In this document: in pieces, positions 28,629-37,305 of the stretch
Layout of the letters: each line of letters opens with the position of its first letter
Position numbering within the stretch: the first letter of the stretch is position 1
Origin: CAZART01 sp964487555
Lineage (GTDB): Bacteria > Bacteroidota > Rhodothermia > Rhodothermales > VXPQ01
Assembly: GCA_964487555.1 (NCBI GenBank)
Contig: CAZART010000006.1
Coordinates: 1 to 64,000, forward strand
Reading direction: 5' to 3'
DNA: 64,000 nt
Position numbers and translations under genes: made by a program
The notes under the pieces: generated by a model
The model's input: only the letters and a program-made list of their open reading frames with translations
What the model was told of the DNA's origin: nothing
Database searches by the model: none

Positions 28629-30665
28629 ATGGGCAGCTGGCCTTTACTTGCCGGAATTACGCTGCCCTTTCTCGGGGAGCTCGTTACGCTGTTTGCGGCC
28701 AGTGTCCTCATCGCCTACATCTGCTTCCGCCTTCGCCTCGTGCCTATCGCAGGCTTCCTGATTGCGGGCGCACTCGTGGGACCGTATGCTTTCGGTTTCG
28801 TCGAGGATCTCGAGCTCGTCAATCAGCTCGCCGAGATCGGTGTCATCCTTCTCCTGTTCACGATCGGCGTCGAATTCAGCCTCGAGGAGCTCACCGGGAT
28901 CAGCCGAGAGATCTTTAGCGGTGGCGGGATACAGGTACTGCTCACCGTCGCGATCACCGCGGGCGTACTCATCGCATTTGGGATCGGATGGCAGGTCGGC
29001 GTCTTCACGGGATGCCTGGTGGCCTTGAGCAGTACGGCGGTCGTGCTCGGGCTGCTCAGCGAACGCGCCGAAACCGACACGCCGTCCGGCCGGCTCTCGC
29101 TTGCCGTTCTGATTTTCCAGGATCTGGCGATCATTGCCATGGTGCTTCTCGTTCCTCTGCTTGGCGGAGAGGGGGAATCGGCGGCCAGTATTTTATGGGT
29201 CCTTGGAAAAGCGGCCGCTCTCATCACCGCCGTCCTCGTATTTGCACGGTTGATCGTCCCGTGGATCCTCGAACGTGTGGCGAGGACGCGGCGACAGGAG
29301 CTGTTCCTGCTGACCGTGGTCGCGATATGTTTTGGAACGGCGTGGTTAACCAGTTTTGCGGGCATTAGCCTCGCCCTGGGCGCCTTCCTGGCGGGTCTCG
29401 TCGTCAGCGAGAGCCGCTATCGAGAGCATGCCCTCAGCGAAATTCTTCCGTTGCGGACCATCTTCAACGCCGTCTTTTTCGTCTCGGTGGGTATGCTCTT
29501 TAACGTATGGTTTATTCTCGAGAACCCCCTTCTCGTCATCGCCATCGCCGCAGGTGTGCTGCTGCTCAAGTTCGCGACGACGTCGGGGGCGATTATGGCG
29601 CTCGGATATCCCGTTCGGACGGCCACGATCACGGGCCTCTCGCTCGCGCAGATCGGGGAATTCTCATTTGTACTGAATCGTGCGGGGACCGATGCCGGGC
29701 TATCGGCGGCCGGGATGGGGACGGCCGGTGAACAGGGATTCATCGCCGTGGCCGTGTTGCTGATACTGCTGACGCCATTTCTCGTAGAGTGGGCCCCCGG
29801 AGTTGGAACGTGGCTGAGCCGGGCGCTTCCCAGGTCAGCTGTGCAGGACGCAATGGATGCGACGATCCATCACGTCGGGCTCGAGGATCACGTGATCGTT
29901 GTCGGCTACGGACCTGCAGGGCGAAGGCTCGTGCAGGTATTGAAAAATACGGGGATACCGTACGCTGTTGTTGAGCTCAATCCCGAAACGGTCACTCAGG
30001 GCCAGAAGGATGGAATCCCAATCACCTACGGAGACTCCACGCGCCGGCACATCTTAGAAAGCGTAGGCGTCCACACCGCCAAAGTACTCGTTGTGGCGAT
30101 CAACGATCGCGAGGCGACACTCCGTACGGTGAGTCGTGCAAGATATGAGAATCCGACCCTGCAGATCTTTGCGAGAACACGTTTCATCGCCGAAATGGAA
30201 CGGCTGCAGAAGGCCGGAGCCGACATCGTGATCCCGGAGGAGCTCGAGACGTCCGTGCGACTTTTCTCGCAGGTGCTCGGTGCCTACATGGTTCCGCCGG
30301 ACGAGATAGCGCGGCAGGTGAACGTCGTCCGCGCGGACGACTACGGCGTTCTTCGCGGCAGTATTCAGGAGGCCCACATGATGGTGCTCCAGGGTCTCGA
30401 TGAGGAGGGGCTTCACACCCGCGCCGTCGCGGTTCGTGAGCGGGCGCCCGTTGCCGGAAAGACGCTCGCCGAGCTCGAGCTTCGGAAGAAGTATGGCTTT
30501 ACCGTATTGGCCGTTCGGCGTGGGCGGCGCACCATCGGAAGCCCTGCGGGTGACTTTCGCGTCGAGCCTGGCGACCGGCTCGTTATGATCGGCATGGCCG
30601 ACCAATTTGCCCGCTGCGCCGATCTATTTCGCGATCAACGAGAAGAGCCGGTACCGGAGAGTTGA
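28629..30665 (+). CDS. CPA2-family cation:proton antiporter with TrkA domains (KefB/C-like)
   Basis: A 678-residue transporter. The first 400 residues form about 12-13 transmembrane helices of the Na+/H+ exchanger fold (IGVILLLFTIGVEFSLEELT, LVALSSTAVVLGLLSER, VLIFQDLAIIAMVLLVPLL, GAFLAGLVVSES). Next comes a TrkA-N (RCK) domain with the NAD-binding motif VIVVGYGPAGRRLV. A TrkA-C domain ends with AVRRGRRTIGSPAGDFRVEPGDRLVMIG. Such proteins usually exchange K+ or Na+ for protons and are gated by nucleotides or glutathione. No KefF/KefG partner is adjacent. It lies 3 bases after der and 27 before a YihY-type gene. Confidence 0.92.
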   Translation: MGSWPLLAGITLPFLGELVTLFAASVLIAYICFRLRLVPIAGFLIAGALVGPYAFGFVEDLELVNQLAEIGVILLLFTIGVEFSLEELTGISREIFSGGGIQVLLTVAITAGVLIAFGIGWQVGVFTGCLVALSSTAVVLGLLSERAETDTPSGRLSLAVLIFQDLAIIAMVLLVPLLGGEGESAASILWVLGKAAALITAVLVFARLIVPWILERVARTRRQELFLLTVVAICFGTAWLTSFAGISLALGAFLAGLVVSESRYREHALSEILPLRTIFNAVFFVSVGMLFNVWFILENPLLVIAIAAGVLLLKFATTSGAIMALGYPVRTATITGLSLAQIGEFSFVLNRAGTDAGLSAAGMGTAGEQGFIAVAVLLILLTPFLVEWAPGVGTWLSRALPRSAVQDAMDATIHHVGLEDHVIVVGYGPAGRRLVQVLKNTGIPYAVVELNPETVTQGQKDGIPITYGDSTRRHILESVGVHTAKVLVVAINDREATLRTVSRARYENPTLQIFARTRFIAEMERLQKAGADIVIPEELETSVRLFSQVLGAYMVPPDEIARQVNVVRADDYGVLRGSIQEAHMMVLQGLDEEGLHTRAVAVRERAPVAGKTLAELELRKKYGFTVLAVRRGRRTIGSPAGDFRVEPGDRLVMIGMADQFARCADLFRDQREEPVPES

Positions 30666-30692
30666 GAAGATGCAGCCGCGGAGGTAGCCTGT

Positions 30693-31646
30693 ATGCGGAT
30701 TAAAGGCAGATCCCTTCTGGAGGTCGTCAAACTCACGGCCAAAGAGTTTACGCAGGACGATTGTCCCCGCATGGCGGCCGCCCTTGCCTATTACACCGTG
30801 TTCTCCCTTCCACCGCTGCTCTTTCTCATCATCATGATCGCAGGATTCGCATATCCGGAGGCTACGGCGCGTCAGGCCATCACGAATGAGATCAGGGAGG
30901 TTGTCGGACCGGAGACGGCCGAGCAGGTCGGAACGATGATCGATTCCGCGAGCGAACGCGCCCGAGCGGGAGGAGGCCTGTTGGTAACCGTACTCGGAGG
31001 CGTCGCCCTGATATTTGGTGCGACGGGAGCATTCGCACAGCTCCAGGCGGCCCTGAACAAGGCGTGGCAGGTAGCACCGGATCCTGCACAGGGCGGCATA
31101 AAGAACTTCGCGTTCAAGCGTTTGATATCGTTCGGTATGATCCTGGCAACAGGCTTCCTCCTGCTCGTTTCGATGGCGCTCAGCGCAATCGTGACGGCGC
31201 TCGGCTCGAGCATCGCGGACATGCTTCCGATCAGTCTGGCCTCCTGGGTGCCCAGGCTGTTCGATTTGACCGTGTCGCTGGCCGTCATCACATTTCTGTT
31301 CGCTGCCCTCTTTAAGATTCTGCCCGATGCCGAGATTCGGTGGAGGGACGTATGGGCCGGCGCCATCGTTACGGCCATCCTGTTCGTGCTGGGAAAGTTC
31401 GGCATCGGCCTTTATCTCGGTCAGAGCGATCCGGGCAGCGCGTACGGTGCCGCGGGCTCGCTGGCGATCGTCCTCATCTGGATCTATTTCTCGTCGATGA
31501 TGCTGCTGCTCGGAGCCGAGTTCACGCAGGTATGGGCCCGGCGATACGGCAAGAGAATTCAGCCTTCGAAGGGTGCGGTACGCGTCGTGTGGAACGCAAA
31601 GGGAAACATCCAGAGAGGCGAAGACGACGTGCATGCGCCGGGGTGA
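30693..31646 (+). CDS. YihY/BrkB-family inner-membrane protein
   Basis: A 317-residue polytopic membrane protein. It starts with KLTAKEFTQDDCPRMAAALAYY and the span TVFSLPPLLFLIIMIAGFAYP, the typical family opening. Spans near GGLLVTVLGGVALIFGATGAF, ISFGMILATGFLLLVSMAL, LFDLTVSLAVITFLFAALFK, IVTAILFVLGKFGIGLYL and SLAIVLIWIYFSSMMLLLGAE complete the fold. Historically annotated as RNase BN; that assignment is withdrawn and function is unknown, though envelope roles are proposed. GGAGGT lies just upstream of the ATG. The last eight residues fall within a minisatellite, which sets where the protein ends. Confidence 0.9.
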   Translation: MRIKGRSLLEVVKLTAKEFTQDDCPRMAAALAYYTVFSLPPLLFLIIMIAGFAYPEATARQAITNEIREVVGPETAEQVGTMIDSASERARAGGGLLVTVLGGVALIFGATGAFAQLQAALNKAWQVAPDPAQGGIKNFAFKRLISFGMILATGFLLLVSMALSAIVTALGSSIADMLPISLASWVPRLFDLTVSLAVITFLFAALFKILPDAEIRWRDVWAGAIVTAILFVLGKFGIGLYLGQSDPGSAYGAAGSLAIVLIWIYFSSMMLLLGAEFTQVWARRYGKRIQPSKGAVRVVWNAKGNIQRGEDDVHAPG

Positions 31647-31776
31647 TTAGACGATGGCGTACGACGGAGTGACAAGACGACGTGCATGCGCCGGGGTGAT
31701 TAGACGATGGCGTACGACGGACAAGACGACGCGCGTGCGCCGAGGTGATTAGAAGTTGAGCGTGCGCCGGGGTGAA
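31623..31776. repeat. Minisatellite at the 3' end of the YihY gene
   Basis: Copies begin at 31623, 31676 and 31725 (spacings 53 and 49), each starting AGACGACG and containing TGCGCCGGGGTGATTAGACG or a close variant. A fourth, shorter copy starts near 31760. The first copy supplies the last codons and the stop of the YihY gene. The rest fill the gap before the convergent channel gene. Confidence 0.85.
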
Positions 31777-31784
31777 ACGCGCTC

Positions 31785-33728
31785 CTACGTCTTTGCGAGC
31801 ACGATGAGTTCATCCGCACCGGTCAGGGTCCAGCGATCCTCCGGGTTCGGATTTATACGAACGCCTCCTCCCGGACGGCCCTCTTCACGGCTCAGACGAA
31901 TTCCAAGTGCGATTTCATCGTGCGCGCGCGCCGCTTGCCGGATCTCACGGAATCCGATGTGCTGCTCCGCGAGACCGTAGAGCGCGGCGGATCGAAAGAA
32001 GAACTCGGCTCCACCGGGTCCGAACAGCTCATTGAAGACGACGCTCAGCTCGCGTCGCAAGGCGACGTGCGCGAGGATGTGGCTGAGGATGAGCGGGCTG
32101 ATGATCACCTCGCCGGCGCGCCGCCGGAAAAGACGAGCGTTTTCCGGATCCAACAATTCGATCAGCACCTCGGGGCGGTTCTCTTCCTCATCGAGAAGCG
32201 TTCGAAGCAGCACGTACCCGAGAATGGTCCGCGCATCTGATTCCTCTTCGGAATCCATCCAATCGCTGGCCAGAAATACGATGTTGTCGTACGAGCCTGG
32301 TTTTATACCCAGGATATCCTTCCGGACGGTGTAGTCGCCGTCGACCTGTCGAACCTGAACGCGCTCCGGCTCAAGCTGGAGGCGTTCTACCGCAGGCGTT
32401 CGCTCGCCGGCAGGTACGCGCGAGAGGACGTCCACGTCGAAGTGCTCCGATGAGTAGCTGGCGAACTCCACAAGCAGCGACATCACTTTGTGACTCCAAC
32501 CCAGAATGAGCACGCGGCGCGGAGCTTCATGCCACGACGACTGATTTTCGAGGTGGGTCGCGCGCGACGCGGCCTGGGCCGGTTGTGACTCGGCGACACA
32601 GTCCTCGTAGGCACGTGCGATGAATACGAGACGGTCGTCCTTCTGAAGCTCGAACGAAGATGACGGATTCAGGTGCGAGACAAAGCGGCTTTCGATGGGG
32701 CGGACGACACCGCATAAAATGGCGTTCGGGAACAGATCTGCTAGTAGTCCGATCTCGAGGGCCTCATACTCCGGAAAACTGCGAACGTAGACCTCGTTAC
32801 CGTACCGGTGGGAGAGCAATTCCGCATACAAAAAGGAGAGACCACGGTGCCTGACGTTCTGTGCGATCAAGCGGCTGATAAACGAATCGCTCGCGATCAC
32901 ATTAATGTCGCCACCGCGGTAGGAGTTCTCGGCGACGGGGATCTTCTGCGCGTCAAAAATCTCTGCGACGACGGCCGGGCCGGACGCCCTGTCCTCGCGG
33001 TCTGAGAGTGAGATGAGGGTCTTGATTACGCGGGCGTCCGTGGCTGTCGCACCGCCCAGCATAATATCAGAACCGGGGATGATAATGACCGAAGCGTCTC
33101 GATAGGCGACGCGACGAAGGTGTTCCAGACGGAGCGAGCTTCCGGATCGCAGTACGATACGCCGCTCGTCCCACTTCCCCTCAAGAGCCTCACGCAGTTC
33201 CACGACACGCTCGGCGGTAACTTCATCCATGAGTATGACGATGCGAAATTTCCGGACGCCGCGCCGCCGCAAAAATCGTCGGACGCGGCCTTCGGACAGC
33301 ATCAATTCGCGGGCGATAATAGCCGTCCGATTCGTCCAGCCCAGAATCAGCACGTGATCGGCGACGGCGACGGGGGTAAGCCCGCGCTCCAGATGCCGCA
33401 TGGTCTGGTTCAGCCACTGCGTGAGAATCGCTACGAGTGAGCCTAAGAAGACGACGTAGCCGAGCACGGTAATAACGGTGGAGAGCGTGCGCACAAATAG
33501 GCCGGTATCGTCGCCAAGATACCCCGGATCCGTGAGCCGTAGGAATGCCCACCAGATTGCATCGCCCAACGCCGGAAACTGGTCCGAGAACATCCAGGCC
33601 GCTATGCCGCCCACAACGGCGATCAGCACGATCACGCCCGCGACAAAAAGCAGGCGCGTACGAATGCCTCGCTGTACCCACCGTTCCAGGAGAAATTTGA
33701 CACGGTCCTGAAGCTGAAAAACGGCCAA
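31785..33728 (-). CDS. CASTOR/POLLUX-like putative ion channel with RCK domains
   Basis: A membrane protein of about 650 residues. A first span, LLFVAGVIVLIAVVGGIAAW, is followed by a re-entrant pore region near AIWWAFLRLTDPGYLGDD and a second span, LSTVITVLGYVVFLGSLVAIL. This is the two-helix pore layout of CASTOR/POLLUX and MthK-type channels. Two cytosolic nucleotide-binding (RCK/TrkA-N-like) domains follow: DHVLILGWTNRTAIIAREL and APRRVLILGWSHKVMSLL. The plant relatives conduct cations in nuclear envelopes; bacterial members probably gate K+ or other cations. The start is uncertain: I take the TTG at 33728, where family-like sequence begins. A GTG at 33803 or an ATG at 33947 would add residues that look unstructured. 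It diverges from the kinase gene at 33963. Confidence 0.85.
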   Translation of the reverse strand: MAVFQLQDRVKFLLERWVQRGIRTRLLFVAGVIVLIAVVGGIAAWMFSDQFPALGDAIWWAFLRLTDPGYLGDDTGLFVRTLSTVITVLGYVVFLGSLVAILTQWLNQTMRHLERGLTPVAVADHVLILGWTNRTAIIARELMLSEGRVRRFLRRRGVRKFRIVILMDEVTAERVVELREALEGKWDERRIVLRSGSSLRLEHLRRVAYRDASVIIIPGSDIMLGGATATDARVIKTLISLSDREDRASGPAVVAEIFDAQKIPVAENSYRGGDINVIASDSFISRLIAQNVRHRGLSFLYAELLSHRYGNEVYVRSFPEYEALEIGLLADLFPNAILCGVVRPIESRFVSHLNPSSSFELQKDDRLVFIARAYEDCVAESQPAQAASRATHLENQSSWHEAPRRVLILGWSHKVMSLLVEFASYSSEHFDVDVLSRVPAGERTPAVERLQLEPERVQVRQVDGDYTVRKDILGIKPGSYDNIVFLASDWMDSEEESDARTILGYVLLRTLLDEEENRPEVLIELLDPENARLFRRRAGEVIISPLILSHILAHVALRRELSVVFNELFGPGGAEFFFRSAALYGLAEQHIGFREIRQAARAHDEIALGIRLSREEGRPGGGVRINPNPEDRWTLTGADELIVLAKT

Positions 33729-33962
33729 GGTGGGGAGCGCTGAGCGCGTTGAGAATGGAGGGGTCGATAGAGGCAGGATGGCCGTTCGTTCACTGGCGAC
33801 CACAATATAGCAGGTTCGCGCATCGGTCGCCGTTCGGCGCCCATCCTGAAAGAAATAGCGGGATCGTAGAAATTCTAAAGTACCTTTGCAACCGTTATTG
33901 TAAGGAGACGACCTGCGATCGACGCAGTGCGGCACACCAGACATCAATCGCGTCTAACCAGG

Positions 33963-35036
33963 ATGGAAATTCGGCTCGGTCTCGACTATACGGCGGTGTT
34001 CGCCGTGCTCTCAGAACTGGTGGAGATCGGTCTCGTGGTTATGAACCCGTCGGGTGAAATGGATTTCGCCAGCGGACGTGCCCGCTCACTGCTCGGCTGC
34101 GGAGATGATCTGTCCGTCGATGGCTGCCCCCGGGAAGTCCAATCGACGCTGGCGGAGATCGTTCATGACGTGCGCTCCGGCGCAGTCCGATCTTCCCAGA
34201 AGCAAATCCGCTTCGAGGCCAACGGGAAGAGCCACGACCTTAACCTCGAGGGATATCCTATAGACGAGGGAGACTGCTCCGGCGTGCTAATTCTGGTGAG
34301 GGACGCAGATATCATGCGGAAAATGGCGCAGGATCTGCGGCTGTCCGCACAGCTTCGCAACACGCGCCGGCTTTATCAGGCCGTCGTTCACGATCTGAGG
34401 CAGCCGATATCGGCGATCATGGTTCATCTCGACCTGCTTCGTGACCGGCTGGACATTGAGGAGCAAAACGGCGCAGAAAGCAATCCGGCGCTTAAATCGC
34501 TGACGGTGATCAGAAACCAGGTGACGGACCTTAGCCGCACGCTCACGCTCATGCTGGAGGAGATCCAACCGTCCGAAAGGCAGGAGCGAGGGTTCAGCCT
34601 TCGGGACGCACTCGAAGACGTGGTGCGCCTGATCGAGCCGCAGGCCGCTCAGCAGGAGGTGGAGGTGAGCGTCGAGTTGAGCAAGCATGCCGCGCGCATG
34701 AGTGGTTCGCGACAGATGCTCAAGCAAGCGCTTCTCAACCTGGCCGTCAACGCGCTTGATGCCATGCCTGAAGGCGGGCACGTGAAGGTAGCGTTGGACG
34801 TTTCGGACAGCGAAGCCGAGATTGAAATTGAGGATACCGGAATGGGCATCCCGCCTGACGTCCTCTCACACATTTTTGAGATGCACTACACGACGAAGGC
34901 GGCCGGTACAGGAGTCGGTCTCTTCGTGGCTCGGGATGTCATCGAGCGGCATGGCGGACGAATCGAGGTCGACACCGAAACCGGCCGAGGAACGCTCTTT
35001 CGTGTCATTCTACCGGTCAGCACGAATGGTTCGTAG
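33963..35036 (+). CDS. NtrB-like cytosolic histidine kinase with PAS domain
   Basis: A 357-residue kinase with no membrane span. A PAS-like domain covers about residues 10-115 (LVEIGLVVMNPSGEMDFASG). The dimerisation domain has the His in AVVHDLRQPISAIMVHLDLL (about residue 145). The ATPase domain has NLAVNALDAMPEGG, IEDTGMGIPPDV, FEMHYTTK and GTGVGLFVARDVIERHGG. The arrangement resembles NtrB/ZraS-type kinases that act with sigma-54 regulators, so the regulator at 24801 is a possible partner. No regulator is adjacent. The ATG at 33963 is preferred over an upstream in-frame start at 33927 that lacks domain support. Confidence 0.9.
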   Translation: MEIRLGLDYTAVFAVLSELVEIGLVVMNPSGEMDFASGRARSLLGCGDDLSVDGCPREVQSTLAEIVHDVRSGAVRSSQKQIRFEANGKSHDLNLEGYPIDEGDCSGVLILVRDADIMRKMAQDLRLSAQLRNTRRLYQAVVHDLRQPISAIMVHLDLLRDRLDIEEQNGAESNPALKSLTVIRNQVTDLSRTLTLMLEEIQPSERQERGFSLRDALEDVVRLIEPQAAQQEVEVSVELSKHAARMSGSRQMLKQALLNLAVNALDAMPEGGHVKVALDVSDSEAEIEIEDTGMGIPPDVLSHIFEMHYTTKAAGTGVGLFVARDVIERHGGRIEVDTETGRGTLFRVILPVSTNGS

Positions 35037-35222
35037 ATCAGCAGCTCGCGGCGCCCGCCGTCCGCAAATCGGGAGATCCGAACATCGAATCTTCAAAACC
35101 TATTAACGACCTGCCGATGTACGAATATCCTTCATCGTGTATCTTCAGTGGCGCCAGACCAGACGGTTCAGTGGATCACTAACGAGTGGGACGCAACGAA
35201 AAAGAATTTTTTTTTGGTAGCT

Positions 35223-35939
35223 ATGCCGGGAAAGCCCGTAAACCTCCGAAAGGAAAACGAACGCAACCTGAACTTTTGGGAGCGCCTGTATCTCCCCGAG
35301 ATCTTCAAGGGCCTCGGATACACCTTCAACAAAATGAGGGAGCCGCTCTACACGTTTCAATATCCCGATGAGCAGTGGTATCCACCCGACAGCTATCGTG
35401 GACGTCCCGTGCTCGTGGAGGAGGAGGGGAAGCCGCGGTGCGTCTCATGCAACCTGTGCGCACGTGCGTGTCCGCCGATGGCTATCTCTATGCAATCGCA
35501 CGAGATTGACGGAGCGAAGGAGCGCGAGCCCGAGTGGTTCGAAATCAATATGCTCCGATGCATCTACTGCGGATACTGCGAAGAGGTGTGCCCGGAGGAG
35601 GCCATCGTGATGTCGAAAGAATATGACCTCACCTTCCAGAGCCGCGAGGAAGCGATCTTCGGGCTCGAGCGGCTCCTCGTTCCCAAAGAGCGGCTAAAAG
35701 ATCGGCTTGAGTACCTCGACGGCTACAAAGATCCCCAATTCGGCCAGCATTGGGATTTTAAGCATGAGAACAACATCCACAGTCTGAAGGATCGGCACTT
35801 CCTCGCGTACCTGGCAGAGGAAGCGATGGAGGATGTCGAAGAGGCCATCCATCTTACGGGCACCGAGCATGTCGCTGCCGATCAGGACTGGGGCTCCGAA
35901 CGCGAGGGGCCGTCGGAAACTATAGACACCGCTCGCTGA
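35223..35939 (+). CDS. nuoI: NADH-quinone oxidoreductase subunit I (NuoI), stand-alone
   Basis: An iron-sulfur subunit of respiratory complex I carrying clusters N6a and N6b. Two classical 4Fe-4S motifs are present: CVSCNLCARACPP and CIYCGYCEEVCPEEAI. The N-terminal stretch LNFWERLYLPEIFKGLGYTF is the usual membrane-arm contact helix. A C-terminal extension of about 90 residues, rich in Glu and His (LAEEAMEDVEEAIHLTGTEH), is longer than in E. coli NuoI. No other nuo gene is in the window. I use the ATG at 35223 (238 residues). A GTG at 35148 would extend it through a run of nine T. A hairpin 24 bases after the stop may end the transcript. Confidence 0.88.
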   Translation: MPGKPVNLRKENERNLNFWERLYLPEIFKGLGYTFNKMREPLYTFQYPDEQWYPPDSYRGRPVLVEEEGKPRCVSCNLCARACPPMAISMQSHEIDGAKEREPEWFEINMLRCIYCGYCEEVCPEEAIVMSKEYDLTFQSREEAIFGLERLLVPKERLKDRLEYLDGYKDPQFGQHWDFKHENNIHSLKDRHFLAYLAEEAMEDVEEAIHLTGTEHVAADQDWGSEREGPSETIDTAR

Positions 35940-35962
35940 GCGAAACGACCGGTCCTCACCAA

Positions 35963-35981
35963 TCGAAGTAAACGACTTCGA
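35963..35981 (+). terminator. Hairpin after nuoI
   Basis: Arms TCGAAGT and ACTTCGA (7 bp, perfect) enclose a 5-base loop, 24 bases past the nuoI stop. AATCTT follows. A weak intrinsic terminator is the simplest reading. Confidence 0.5.
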
Positions 35982-36015
35982 ATCTTAAGGATGGTGAGAC
36001 ACAGTCGATACGTCT

Positions 36016-36031
36016 GATTGCAAGTGCAATC
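36016..36031. promoter_or_regulatory. Operator-like palindrome before a small ORF
   Basis: GATTGCAAGTGCAATC is a perfect inverted repeat with 7-base arms and a 2-base centre. It ends 3 bases before the ATG of a 64-codon frame. The symmetry and size fit a dimeric repressor site or a short hairpin covering the translation start. Confidence 0.5.
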
Positions 36032-36034
36032 AAC

Positions 36035-36229
36035 ATGTCGACTCTGATGCCAGAAGACCGGTCAAAGCGTGTTCACAATGACGCAGCATCATCCGCATTG
36101 CGATACTATTCCCGGAAAGTGTACGATGACGCCTGGTCCAGATACAGGACCGCGGGCGCGCCGTTCGGCGATTCTGACGTCGGAATGCTGATCTGGTTTG
36201 TTTACGACCAGGGAACGCGCATGAATTGA
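36035..36229 (+). CDS. Possible small protein (64 residues)
   Basis: The frame encodes a basic, aromatic-rich peptide: MSTLMPEDRSKRVHNDAASS, then ALRYYSRKVYDDAWSRYRT and a tail VGMLIWFVYDQGTRMN. It has no signal peptide or known domain. It lies alone between nuoI and the convergent outer-membrane-like gene, directly behind a palindrome. The residues are mixed and protein-like, but no clear ribosome site is visible because the palindrome occupies that space. It may be a real small protein under translational control or a chance frame. Confidence 0.35.
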   Translation: MSTLMPEDRSKRVHNDAASSALRYYSRKVYDDAWSRYRTAGAPFGDSDVGMLIWFVYDQGTRMN

Positions 36230-36274
36230 TGCTTCAGATTACGCGACCGCCGACAGGTGTGAGCGAGACCGCGC

Positions 36275-37126
36275 TCAGAACTGATACGCAAAGCCGGTTG
36301 CAAGAACAAATCGAGCACCATCTCCCGCCGAACCCGTCAGATCAGCCACGGCGGGCGTAATCACGAGTGGAATCCGCCGGAAGGGAGCGATCGAAAGCCC
36401 TAAATTGAGGTCTTGTCCCGTCCAATCGGCGACGGCTCCTATACTCCTCATAATCCGCACACCCAGCGAGCCGAAGAGATTCAGCCCGTTCGCCTCACCG
36501 TCTCGGATGTTGTCCTCCGTGACGAAGCGGCCTCCACCGACGCCGAGGGTCGTCGTTATCGCACTAAAGGCTGCCTCGGGATTCGTACGCGTTCGGAAGA
36601 TTCTGGTGGCTACGACATAGCCACTCGTACCACTGTCGGTGCCGCTTGTCGTCAGCACGTTCTCGACGCCCACCCCGATGCCAATGTCCGCGGGGAGGAT
36701 TCGATGGACCATGATGCTCAAGCTTCGATCGTCGAAGAAATCGGAAGCGGTGTCCCATACCGTGAAGGCCAGTTCGACGCCGACGTAACGAACCGGGTCG
36801 CCGAGTCCGATCCCCGCGGTTAACGCGCCATCTTTCGCATCTGAAAACCGGATTCGATTCTGATAGCCTACTCCTGCAAAAACGTCGCGCCAGCCGGCTC
36901 CGAAGGCCGTCGGCGTTCCGATGGAGAGACCGGGCACGGCGATCAGTACCGGTTTGAGTTCTATATGCGCCGGTCTACTGGGGAGGAGATATTTTTCAAC
37001 GAGCGAGTCGGCCGCGACATTTTGATACACACCCGCCGAAGTGTCGGGGTTCGCAGGCTGTCCCAGGGCTGCGACGGTGGTCAGCAGCGAAACGCAGAAG
37101 GCAACGAGGAGCACCGGGATGTACAT
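36275..37126 (-). CDS. Secreted, probably beta-barrel outer-membrane protein of unknown role
   Basis: A 283-residue exported protein. The signal peptide MYIPVLLVAFCVSLLTTVAALG ends at a likely signal-peptidase I site (ALG-QP). The mature part alternates hydrophobic and polar residues in Gly-rich strands (LTAGIGLGDPVRYVGVELAF, ITTTLGVGGGRFV, LFGSLGVRIMRSIGAV, FVLATGFAYQF). It ends with a C-terminal Phe, the usual sorting signal of outer-membrane barrels. No known family is recognised. It lies convergent to the small ORF and in the same direction as the next secreted gene at 37306. Confidence 0.75.
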   Translation of the reverse strand: MYIPVLLVAFCVSLLTTVAALGQPANPDTSAGVYQNVAADSLVEKYLLPSRPAHIELKPVLIAVPGLSIGTPTAFGAGWRDVFAGVGYQNRIRFSDAKDGALTAGIGLGDPVRYVGVELAFTVWDTASDFFDDRSLSIMVHRILPADIGIGVGVENVLTTSGTDSGTSGYVVATRIFRTRTNPEAAFSAITTTLGVGGGRFVTEDNIRDGEANGLNLFGSLGVRIMRSIGAVADWTGQDLNLGLSIAPFRRIPLVITPAVADLTGSAGDGARFVLATGFAYQF

Positions 37127-37305
37127 CTTAGCGGGCGACGATTCTCTGAATTACGACGAGAACGATGACGTGCGCCCGCGTTGTCGGAAGCGGGGTGCGC
37201 GACGTCACCACATATTACGCGCGGCGCAACCCTACCACGATGCGCTACGCGACAAAAGCTGCAAGAGAAGCGACACGGAGGTCAAGATGCAGGGGCAACC
37301 TGTTC

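Noticed and set aside
30624..31634. Long minus-strand frame opposite the YihY-type gene
   Set aside because: Its translation is rich in Arg, His and Asp with no domain, and the sense strand encodes a normal polytopic membrane protein.
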